Part shown: piece after piece, positions 10,356 to 20,158 of the stretch
Numbering within the stretch: the stretch's first letter is position 1
How the letters are laid out: each line of letters opens with the position of its first letter
NCBI GenBank assembly: GCA_022496185.1
Contig: WTXG01000331.1
Location: 1 to 36,022 of the forward strand
Reading direction: 5' to 3'
Source of the DNA: Multifurca ochricompacta
Taxonomy: Eukaryota > Basidiomycota > Agaricomycetes > Russulales > Russulaceae
DNA: 36,022 nt
Program-made: the position numbers and the translations under genes
The notes under the pieces: generated by a model
The model's input: the letters and a program-made list of their open reading frames with translations, nothing else
What the model was told of the DNA's origin: nothing
Databases searched by the model: none

Positions 10356-12620
10356 ATCAAACTGGAGGTTTTTTTCTGTTTTTAGGTTCTTTTATAAGTG
10401 CTTATCAATGATATCTCACGACTTGGAGCTGTAAGGTTTTGAAGTAAGAGATAGACTGTGACCTGTTCTTGATTAAATAACAACTGATGATGTTATTATG
10501 ATATGTCCAGTCCGATGTCATGTGATCTTGTGTACTACCTTTTTTTCCACTAACGTTCTAGTTTCTTTCCTTTTACCACCGGGCAGTGTCCTCAATGCCT
10601 TAACAACTACCCAACATTATCCTCTCAAGAAGGTTTTAGTTGGGTATGACATCATTTGATAACTTTGTATATTTAACCAGATTACTAGCCAATTAACGCC
10701 GGGTCGTTTGTTCAGCGGGATATCATTGATTGGCCAGGGATTCAGTGTGAAAGGTAATTTGAGTGAGATAGGTGCAGCAGGCGCAGTAGATGCAGCGGGT
10801 GCGGACATTCTGTTTTCTTAGTTCTGTGATAATCGGTTGGTCTTGAGCTAATGTTACAGTTGGCTAACCATCTGCGTGGATTCGAAGTCAAGTTATAATG
10901 ACTAGTTCTGATGATGAGATAAATGCTTGATATGCAGGGCAAGCAAGGAAAAGATCTTTTGGATTCGTGAGTCAACAAAGCCAATGTAGGTATAAGGAGC
11001 TCAAGACTAGAGTCTTTGAGCCAAGGCCCTACTGTATTTATGCAGTCTCAGATGAATGACGTCATGAGAGAGGAACATGATAGAACAAGAGAAAAGACAA
11101 AAGAGATATTGAGGACGTTGCCTTTCCGCGGAAGAGAGTAAGGGTAGAAGGGGCTTGAATGAACACGAAGGAAAAGAAGAAAAGAGAAAAAATATTATCG
11201 TACAAGTAATAGTTATCAGAGGCCGTGAGTGAGCGAGAGGCGCTCACTGCCAAGGCCCGCACTGAACAGAAGCAGGCGAGGGAGCGAGAGCGTGAGGGTT
11301 GAGGATGAGCTCTTTGCTACTTTGTGAACATCGTCGGAGACTGTAAGGTGGCCGCCAGTCCTAAGGCAGTTACCGCCTGTATGTGTTTGCGTTACATGTT
11401 CATTTGGGGGATCGTCGGATGCATCTTGATGGATGTGGGTTGCTGCTGCGCTTGTATAATAGAACGGTTCCCTCCTTTGTTGAGTTGAGGATGAGACAAG
11501 GTAAGATAAGAATATCATGTCGGATATGTTTGTATGGACGAGCTAGGTCTGACTGATCTTTTGTTAAGGTACGAGATTGCACAGCCTACGACCTACTCTT
11601 TAGCAGCCCCATTATTAGGTCACAATGCCAAAAGTTCATCTCAGTGTGTTTCCACCACAATTACAGCCGGTCCTTTTTTCACATCCCATTCCCGAATCTT
11701 CCTTTTTACAGTAGTTTTGGGTACAAGAACTGGTCGCGACTTGGACTAGACCTTAAGTCTAGTTTTCTAGTTCTTACTAGATCTAAATACTCGCGAATCA
11801 ATTCCCTTTCGTCTCGTGCACCACGATCAGCGAAAGACCCATTGTTCGCCTTCGAACTGACTTTGACCCGACACGCCTCGCCGTGCGTAACAATTATATC
11901 TAGCCGCTCATTCATCCTTCAGCTCAGTATTCTATGTAAGTGGAGACACTATCCTTCTACCCAACCCAAGTGGTGGTGTAATAGAATGAGCGGGAAAAGG
12001 AAAGCTTGAAAGAGCAAGGACAAAGAACAGATATAGTAGACACAGTGTCAGGAGACTTTGTGGAGTGGCGCGGAAAGGTTGTGGATTCGAGACGAGACAA
12101 TAGAGAAGCAAATGAAAGCAGGAGGGAAGGGGGCGAGTATTGAGAAGATGGGAGATGCCGAGCGCACCGAGCTACTTGTACAGGAGTATTCCAACCGGGG
12201 GTAGAGGCAGAAGAACGGGAGATGGTTCTGGTGTGTATTGGAACAGCAAAAGAATGAAATTCTGAGAGTCTTCGTCCAGCAGGTCCCCGGGTCGTGATCG
12301 CGTGTATACTGGCAGTGAAAGAGTAACAGCCCCTTCTCTGGGCCAAAGTGAGCACGCACAAGGGGTGATTACGGTCATCTGGGGAGGTTCTTGATGGCCC
12401 AGGCGTAAACACGGTGGTCGCACGGGTAACTATCCTGACACTAATCAAACAATGGTCGGAATTTGGCGAGTGTCGCGTCACGTCTTTGGCCACATGAATT
12501 GTGGAAGCAAATTATTCTCACGGGTCACACGGATCAGAGTTCATATATTATAAAAGCTCCGTGTCGTGTTAGTTGTCAGTTAACCTATCTCAACTCTCTC
12601 AACAAACGACCGAAACGACC
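10356..12620. other. Intergenic 2.3 kb, purine-rich blocks
   Basis: No convincing gene. Two blocks (about 11040-11330 and 11990-12240) are strongly purine-rich on the plus strand, leaving long open frames of low-complexity Ser/Pro/Thr/Arg composition on the minus strand; these look like composition artefacts. A TATTTATG box near 11035 and a TATCAGAGGCC string near 11214, resembling a retroelement primer-binding site, hint at LTR debris. I could not define LTR ends or a target duplication. Confidence 0.35.
12549..12556 (+). promoter_or_regulatory. TATA box of the Crinkler-kinase gene
   Basis: TATAAAAG, 72 nt upstream of the ATG at 12621, a spacing close to that of the terpene synthases in this window. 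Confidence 0.5.
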
Positions 12621-15335
12621 ATGACCACAGCACTCACCCTTTTTTGTCTGACTGTCGATATCAAAAAGGCTCCTATTGGGGACATCTTCAAGGTTATAGT
12701 ACAATCGGATGACAATGCAATAGACCTCAAAGATGCCATCAAGCTCAAGAAAGCTCCCAGATTGGACAACCTCCCGGCAGACGAGCTCATTCTTTGGAAG
12801 CTATTGAAACCCGTGCGCGGCCCTTCCGCTGTCAAAACTACGATCGAGGCCATGGTGTTCCCCGACTTTAAGCCTGGCGATGCGTTCGTTGGAAATGATA
12901 CTGTTCAACTCCTTGACTCTCTCACAAATCTCTCTGAATACTGGCAAAACCTTCCAAAGAGGAATCATTTACATGTTGTCGTTCAGGTGCCATGCAAGTC
13001 TCGATTGTTATTGGATTGCCGCACGTATTTAACAATAATTCAGCTGTCGCACCGTCCAATTTGCCAGGTAATTTCTCAGTCACCTTGGTCTCATCGACAC
13101 ATTCGCTTACAGGCGTCCTACTTGCCTTGCACCTACAGAATATCCCATTTTAGAGGTCGTCTCTGGAAAATCCCGTGGACCACCCCCCTTCGCCGATGAG
13201 ATCACATTCACTATCCCCGCGGCAAAGCGTATTCATAGCCTCCATAACAGCGATATTAGTAAGGATGAAGTCGAAGTTGCGACAGATACCCCTTCCTTTG
13301 TTGATGATTTCCGGACGTCATTGAATCGCCAACGCGTGATCTCACCTAATGTGAGTGCGATCACAATTTCCCGTGATTCACCTTGCTGAGTTCACTTTTT
13401 ATATAGGCGACAGGGTCATCGATGCTAAGAGGATATCTCGGAGATTCATTTGATACGTATTTCCGGGATGGAACAAATTCTGACGATCGTCCAACGGTGG
13501 GGAACAGCGAAATGGGAATGTACTCCCATATACTCTCTAGCTCGGAAATCCTAGCGGCGCAAAACTTTGGAATCAGAAAGAGGGGCACCTTTACTCCGCT
13601 TTCCTGTACGATGTTGGAGGCCAATTTCGGGAGCTGTCGTGGTCACGTAATCGTGAAGGTAGAGCTGGGTTGTGAGTTGTGGTTCACGTAGAGCTTGTTT
13701 GGGATTGACGTTATCTGATTTTATCTGATAGTGGGACCGATTGGCCTTTCCCGCTGCTTGCTCAGCCTCGGAATGAACAAGGGAAACGACGGTACCACCC
13801 AAGGAGCGACTTTCGTCTAGACGTCGAAGGCTTTCCGCATTGTATTATGGAAGTGACCTCGCATGAACGTGGTCTATTGATGGCCCAGCCAGACCTGAAT
13901 CGGATGATTTTGCAAGGGTCGTGCCTTGCAAGACTGGGCAATAAGCTGCGCAAGAACACTGAACCCGATTCCGATCCGGTTATCATCACGGCAATATTTA
14001 TTGACAGAAATTTACTTGCTCATGAATATTTGATGTATAAGCCTCCTTCGGAAGCAAAGAAGGTAAGAAGAGCAAATTGAGGACGCGTTATGTGATTGAC
14101 GTATGGGATTCGTTAGGTGTTATACCACAAGGAGACCTTCGACCTAACCAAACCAATGGAAGCATTTGAATTCGTTTTCCGGTTGTACAATCTACTTTCA
14201 AGAGTAGTCGAGGATAATGCAAGGCTGGATTCGTCCTCATTATCTCTGGTTTCGGAATTGGCGGACTACATCCCTTACGATGACTATCCTGCATTGACAA
14301 CTGACAAGGGAGATGGCAGCAAAAGTCGCGCAGGTGGTTCAAAGAAGGGAACAAAGGGGGATACAAAGCCGCCAGAAACCATCTTTGAAGAGAAATCAAT
14401 GCAGCAGACTCTTGAACATGCTGGGTACCAGATCACGCAGCAAGAGGACGAGCGGGTGGTTGCTCAGGTGCGCGTCCCTTTATTACTTTTCATGACTTGC
14501 AGTTCACGACTTGGATTATAGCTCACATCGAGAATGCGCACGGCGAGCTCATCCGATGGCGCCCCGGTTGTGTTAAAGCTCCTGGATGACAACACGACAA
14601 TGATGGCATGGACGAGCTGAAGATCTTGCGATACCTCAGCAGGTTCAAGGTTCCTCAAATCACGCCATCGAACTTCATGGCATTGTCGACCTGACCATCG
14701 GAAAGGCGATCGCATTGCCGTGGAGGACTCCCCTTGTCGATTATCTCCAGTCGCGGCATCCACTTCTATCAGCGGAGTCGTTGCAGAGGCAGCTCCTGGA
14801 GGGTGTCGCGTTTCTGCATGAGCACAAAATCGCTCATCTGGACCTGAAGCCGGACAATGTGGTGATCGACAGTGAAAGGGATCGATATTGTCCGCGACTG
14901 TCGATTATCGACTTTGGGTTGTCTGTCGTCGTCGAGGACGAAGAAACGATGATCGAAGGGTATTGCGGGACTCGAAGATGGACTGCGCCGGAGGTTGGAA
15001 CATCGGATGACTCGGATACGAAGTACAGTCCTATCCTTGCTGACCGGTGGGCTTGTGGACGAATGCTTGGTTATCTCGAGGCGCAAGTCCCAAATCGGAA
15101 TGTTCTGGATGGTGATGGTAATTGGGGAATCTTAGGCAGGCTATGGAAACAACTATTGAACTCAGATCCGAGATCACGGCCGTCTCTTTCGGAGGTGTTG
15201 GACGAATATCAACGGAATCAAAGGGACAGGATGGTTGAACGTGGCGGAGGGGAGGATGACAGTGACGCGATACAGAAGCGGATTGGTTTGAATTGGTACG
15301 TCTACGTGTTTCTGCGGCGCCAGTGGCTGGTCTGA
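12621..15335 (+). CDS. Crinkler-type N-domain fused to a protein kinase
   Basis: Seven exons: 12621-12993, 13044-13067, 13139-13350, 13407-13678, 13732-14062, 14117-14467 and 14522-15335, for about 792 residues. Residues 1 to about 115 match the Crinkler (CRN) ubiquitin-like N-terminal domain: TALTLFCLTVD, then LKDAIKLKKAPRLDNLPADE, LILWKLLKP and HVVVQVP. The middle has SDFRLDVEGFPHCIMEV (319-335), a D...E-x pattern that could be a degenerate PD-(D/E)xK nuclease-like fold; this is weak. The C-terminus is a kinase: VLK lysine (about 540), DELKIL Glu (553), catalytic loop HLDLKPDN (627-634), IDFG, APE and DRWACG. The first intron uses a GC donor (GCAAGT). Two one-base deletions beside A-runs near 14602 and 14660 break the frame inside the kinase N-lobe, so the gene is broken or misread. 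No signal peptide. Such fusions are known in fungi as presumed effectors or intracellular conflict proteins; the role here is unknown. Confidence 0.8.
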
Positions 15336-15927
15336 ACATGATGACAGTGCGGACGATATTATGAATGAGCCGAATATATCAAGAATCGAAGTAGATGATG
15401 GGATTATCGGTAATTGGATCGCGTGCGCTTAGCCACGGGTGGCGGCAGTCCACAAAGCTGGGCAGCAGGATATAGGCTAAGGCGATGACTCGTTGCGTTT
15501 GTAATATCATAGACAGGTTAGAAGGGCAGGCCCGCGGGGCAGCATATTCAAGGAAACTCATATGTCACCTGATTGATACCATTTCGCACTTTGAAATCTA
15601 CTTTATTTGTGCTCCAGGGCCAATGCCTAGATCGCGTGGCTACTACAGGGACATTAACTACTGTGAGAATAGGGAGGCGGCAGAGTAGACTACTGATGGT
15701 AAACACCCTGGTGGGGAAAAGGAAGTTCAGGTGAAGGAGTGTGCTTCTAAGCTAGACTCCATGACTGCTTCCGTGGCGTGATGCATCAGGGCCCGGTATA
15801 TAGTGATGGAGTATGCCTGGAATCGCGTTCAGAATATGGTACCCGGTGGTCCAAGAAATAGAGATAAGCTGTGATGATTCAAATAAAACAGACGGTCCTA
15901 TTAACGTATATATAGGGTATCAGATGT
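15336..15927. other. Intergenic between convergent genes
   Basis: A 0.6-kb stretch between the 3' ends of the kinase gene and TPS-B. Nothing recognised; probably 3' untranslated and terminator sequence. Confidence 0.4.
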
Positions 15928-17240
15928 CTAATTAGAAACAACTGTTGTGTCAGATAAACGAGCCATCAAAGGGGCCATCATAGGTGTCACATCTGGTGTC
16001 TCCACCCTCGGGAGCAAGGTTACCAATCGATGCTTCTTGATCTCGGGTCCTTTCGACCCGAAGTACCTCCCTGACTCGAACGACCAACAGTCATGCCCCC
16101 GAGTCCAGTAAGCCAATCTCTCTATGAAAGACTGAACCACAGAATCCATTTCGGGGCCCCATGAAGGCAGCATACGATGCTGCGCTTGGAACCTGGAGAG
16201 AACCTTTCCGTGGTATTCAGCTACCCAGTTGAGCGCACCGTCCAAATCTACTCCTCTTTCGCTCATGACGACAGTGATGATATTATGACCGCCGTGTCCT
16301 GCAGCTTGCTCGTTGTTATACGAATATAAATCCTGATTACACTACGTCAGACGGAAAGCCCGCATCGGTTTTTTTTTTTTTCTTTTGGGAAGTAGTGACT
16401 TACATTTGTGAGCACTATAGATTCTGCCGCTAGGGCGAGGAGCGACTCCATTGCTGGATGAGCCATGACTTCATCCGGGATATCCAAGCCTAGCTCCGCG
16501 GAGAAGAAAGATGCGTAGGCGCCTGCCGTGAGCCTCCTGAGTTCTAGATAATCCACGATGCTACGAATGCGCCCGTCCGCTCGATCGGAAGCCTCACTGA
16601 TCACACCGTAGACATATCGTGTGAATGACAATATGAAGCGTCTTTGAGCTGGCTCGCTGGCAACTTTGATCGCGCGCAACCAGAACCTGTTTTTTTGGGA
16701 TGGGACATTTTAAATAAGGCAATTGTGAGCGGAGGTAGTGGTAGTGCTTACTGTCTCGTGATCTCTCCGAGCTTCGACTCGCCTTTGGGGCGTTCCATGT
16801 GAGGGTTAAGAAGGACACCCACGACCATGTCCGCATATATGCGTGCGCCGTCACCACTGACTTTGTCGGTGAACTCATCGTAGATAAAAAATAACACCAT
16901 GAGATCGCAAGCAACTCGAAGACCATCTACGTGGTCGTTAGGATAGCCCTTCCCTCGACCTGCCTCAGATGGACATACCTCTATCTAGGAGCGGATATCC
17001 AAGAGAACTGAGAAGGGCTATGCGTCTTTTCAGTTACAGAGCGAAAGGGAAGAGATGAAGCACTAGCTCACGGAAATTGCATAGATCAAATGATCTCTGG
17101 GACTTGACGTCAAGAGCCTCGAAGCCACCCAGCCAACAGTCGGATTCGGGTTTGACCTCCGCGTAGTGTTTATTCAGTATTCTCGGCCAGGGCCACTGCG
17201 CGAGCGAGTCAGGAAGATAGAATTGAGGGAGATTCGACAT
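15928..17240 (-). CDS. TPS-B: sesquiterpene synthase
   Basis: Intact class I terpene cyclase of 356 residues in five exons: 17072-17240, 16979-17017, 16752-16926, 16404-16686 and 15928-16332. All are in frame with GT-AG introns. The Asp-rich motif is DEFTD (86-90) and NDLYSYNNE (222-230) is the NSE triad. An arginine about 43 residues upstream of NSE (in ELRRLTAG) is the likely pyrophosphate sensor, and a C-terminal RY pair occurs in SGRYFG. Exons 1-4 have exactly the lengths of TPS-C and TPS-D, showing close paralogy; the last exon is longer and ends in a diverged tail. The family ionises farnesyl diphosphate in the cytosol with Mg2+. The product cannot be read from the sequence. It is divergent from TPS-C with a TATA box at 17314-17321. 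A T-run of about 12 sits in intron 4. Confidence 0.93.
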
Positions 17241-17313
17241 TCTGGTGTGATGCAGAAGAGGTAGGAAGATACGACGGTACGACGGTATGAAGGTTCAAGA
17301 AGAAGAGGGGGAG

Positions 17314-17321
17314 CTTTTATA
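17314..17321 (-). promoter_or_regulatory. TATA box of TPS-B
   Basis: TATAAAAG on the minus strand, about 75 nt upstream of the TPS-B start codon. TPS-C and TPS-D have comparable boxes at the same distance. Confidence 0.55.
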
Positions 17322-18808
17322 CTGCAACCTTCTAAAACCATCCTTTGTTAAGAGATACATGAGAAGACAAAGGAGCATCCAGTGTGATCAATGATTAGAT
17401 CGCGCGTACAGTCTGTTTCCCATGAAGTCGAAAGAAGAGCATTCCAGAGTCGCCGGAGGCGAGGTGGTATTACCATGAGCGAAAAGAAATACCGGATTTG
17501 CTCCACCGGCACACGGTTCCTCGTTGTCGTTGTTGAAAGCCGGCATCGCATCTAGCGCCACGAGATCGAGTCGAGAGGTAGTGATTCGGAAAACAATGAA
17601 CCTTTAAACCCGCAAATATGTTGAATTACTTACGAGAAGATAGACGCTCTGAAGACTGAATTCATCAGTTCATTTCTGCCACCAATTCACAGCCTCTGAG
17701 AAATTCAATGCATTGCCTCGAGTTCCGAAAGCTCAGCGGTTTTGGCTAAACGCTTTCACGGGCTCAATGAGACTAAAGGAGGGATGAGTTAATGAAGAAC
17801 ATTTTGATCAGATCAGCCATAGCCAATAGTTCGAGGCGCTGAGCCCGGCTCGAGCAGCGTACCGAAGGCCAGTTTAGTCTAATAGACTAGACATTTTAAG
17901 AAGGAGTAGGAGATTGTCATTGAACCGGTCCGGGTTCGGCCCATTCATTCTATTCCACACGCAATCCGGCTTCATCAACGACCCCTCGCCCGTCCAAACC
18001 CCGCCCACTTTTAAGAGGAAAAGGATAAGACTCGGTTAAAAGAAAGATAAGCGGCCTATCATCGGAGACTCAATCAAACGACGCACAGGTATAGCCATGT
18101 TCGTAATGCAAAAAATGTTAGGAAGAGGGGGGGATCAAACCAAGTACCTCGCCTCGCCTTGAAGTTGATAGATAACGACCTCCAATGACAAAGTTCGGTT
18201 CGGTTGGCGCGCTCTTGAGCTCGAGCGTGACGGTTTCTACAGAGATAACACTTGGCAACTGTGTTCATGGCGCGCATCTCACCCGCACACGCGCCCCACA
18301 AACAAATCCCCGCCCAGCTTCCATCTTTGAGTAGATGAGCTTAAAACCTGGATTACAGGCCGAGAGAATCAATCGGGACCACTCTCGTGTTTGCCGAGTT
18401 TTCGATCGATCATTGGATTCACCAGCTTCTTCCTCTGTACTGACTTACAAAGCCTGATACTAGGATAATTGGTTTCTCGGTGAGGATGGAAAAATGTCTT
18501 TTCTTGACATTTAATTGAAAAGTCCGCCGACAGGACACCAGCCAAATATGATCGATTTTGCGCCGCGCCACAGAAATATGAAGCGTTGATAACGGCTCAT
18601 TGACTTCACAACTCAGAAGCGCCCATCCCGGGACATTTGTTTGCCGACTTCAAGTCTTACAGCAGCCTAGTCCTGTGCACCGTGCTCAATGACATCTACC
18701 TCCAATCTTTTCGAATTTCCACCTAGTTCATTGCCAGACTCGGAATTTCCCAAGACCGGAGAACAGAACTATGCACCTTAGCATCGATCAGGAGGCAGGA
18801 GGGAAAGA

Positions 18809-18816
18809 AATAAAAG
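18809..18816 (+). promoter_or_regulatory. TATA-like box of TPS-C
   Basis: AATAAAAG about 75-80 nt upstream of the ATG at 18890, matching the position of the TATA boxes of TPS-B and TPS-D. Confidence 0.45.
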
Positions 18817-18889
18817 AGCTCTTACCGTCGACTGGAAACTCAAACCTCATCAGGTCTTTTCACCTCTCTTGTTTCTAACCAGAAAACAA

Positions 18890-20158
18890 ATGTCTAGCCT
18901 ACCCCAATTCCATCTCCCCGATCCGCTTGCTCGATGGCCCTGGCCTAGAAAGATAAATGAGCATTATGCAGAGGTCAAGCCAGATGCTGATCATTGGTTG
19001 CGGAGCTTTCAAGCTCTCGATGCCAAATCACAAAGATCTTTTGACCTTTGTAATTTCTGTGCGTGTTTATTTCGTTCATCTTTCTCATGGCCACTGAAGG
19101 TATCCACAGCCCTCCTCGGCTCGCTCGTGTACCCTTTACTCGACAAAGGTCTGTTTGTGTAACCTTGATAAGGGTCGTGCCATCCTGACAAGACCTTAGA
19201 TGGTGTCCGCGTCGCTTGTGATCTCATGGCGCTCTTCTTTATTTACGACGAGTTCACTGACAAAGTCGACGGTGATGGTGCCCGTGTTTACGCGGAAATG
19301 GTCATGGATGCCATCGAAAACCCCTATAAGGGACGTCCACAAGGCGAGCCAAAGCTCGGCGAGATTGCACGACAGTATGTCCAAACAGATACATTTCCCG
19401 TCGCCCATGTTCTTAAATATATTGATCATGAACAGATTCTGGCTGCGTGCGATTAAAGTTTCAAGCCCAGCAGCTCAGAGGCGTTTCATCAAGACTTTCG
19501 CAGAGTACGTCTATGCAGTGATCGATGAGGCTTCCGACCGTGCAAAAGGACACGTCCGAGGAATCGAGGATTATCTCGGGCTCACGCGGCTCACAGCCGG
19601 GGGATATCCATCTTTCCTGGCTGTAGAAGCCGGCCTGGACATCCCGGATGAAGTCATGGCTCACCATGGGATGGCGTCACTCCTCGCCTTGGCTGCAGAG
19701 TCTCTTGTCCTCACAAACGTGGGTATCGTTTTTTTCCAAATAACGCTTAGTCCTGTCTTAAATAGACGGAACAGGATATGTACTCGTACAACATTGAGCA
19801 AGCCTCAGGTCACGGTGGTCATAATATCGTGACAGTTGTCATGAATGAAAAGGGAGTGGACCTAGACAGTGCACTCAAATGGCTTGGGGACTATCACGAA
19901 GAAGTTTTGGCCAGGTTCCAAGCACAGCATCGGATGCTTCCTTCATGGGGTCCTGCGGTAGACCGGGATGTTGAAAGTTTCGTGGAGAGACTGGGTTACT
20001 GGATTCGTGGGATCGATAGTTGGTCACTTGAGACGGAGAGATACTTCGGGACTAAAGGAGTTGAGATCCAGAAGCACAGGGTGGTGACTTTACTCCAAAA
20101 GGTGAAGAAGCCGAATGTAACACCGATGATGGCTCAACCCAGTGCTCAGATGCACTAA
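18890..20158 (+). CDS. TPS-C: sesquiterpene synthase
   Basis: Intact class I sesquiterpene synthase of 349 residues. Exons are 18890-19058, 19110-19148, 19200-19374, 19436-19718 and 19775-20158, with GT-AG introns and no frame breaks. Metal-binding motifs are DEFTD (86-90) and NDMYSYNIE (222-230: N222, S226, E230). R179 is the likely diphosphate sensor and R311-Y312 the C-terminal RY pair. Intron 4 splits the NSE motif right after its Asn, as in all copies here. The start MSSLPQFHLPDPLARWPWPR matches the paralogs. The lack of a signal peptide fits a cytosolic enzyme using farnesyl diphosphate. DExTD-type cyclases with this NSE context are typical basidiomycete synthases, including those making protoilludene-type skeletons. 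The actual product is not determined. Parent or sister of the decayed TPS-A. Confidence 0.94.

Larger units (their letters stand above)
17241..18889. promoter_or_regulatory. Divergent promoter region of TPS-B and TPS-C
   Basis: About 1.65 kb between two head-to-head synthase genes. The right part (from about 18495) belongs to the inverted duplication. No convincing gene inside. A 48-codon open stretch on the minus strand near 18120-18265 and a B-box-like GGTTTGATCC on the same strand were examined and not accepted. Confidence 0.45.

Noticed and set aside
11957..12493. 178-codon minus-strand open frame
   Set aside because: Low-complexity Ser/Pro/Thr/Arg composition from a purine-rich strand; no motifs, no splice pattern, and it runs up to the kinase promoter.
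15298..15420. Extra acidic C-terminal exon of the Crinkler-kinase
   Set aside because: It needs an intron of only 28 nt, too short for normal splicing. The stop at 15335 was kept.
18060..18290. Minus-strand open stretch and tRNA-like B box (GGTTTGATCC)
   Set aside because: No cloverleaf could be built around the box, no A box lies at the right distance, and the short open frame matches no family.
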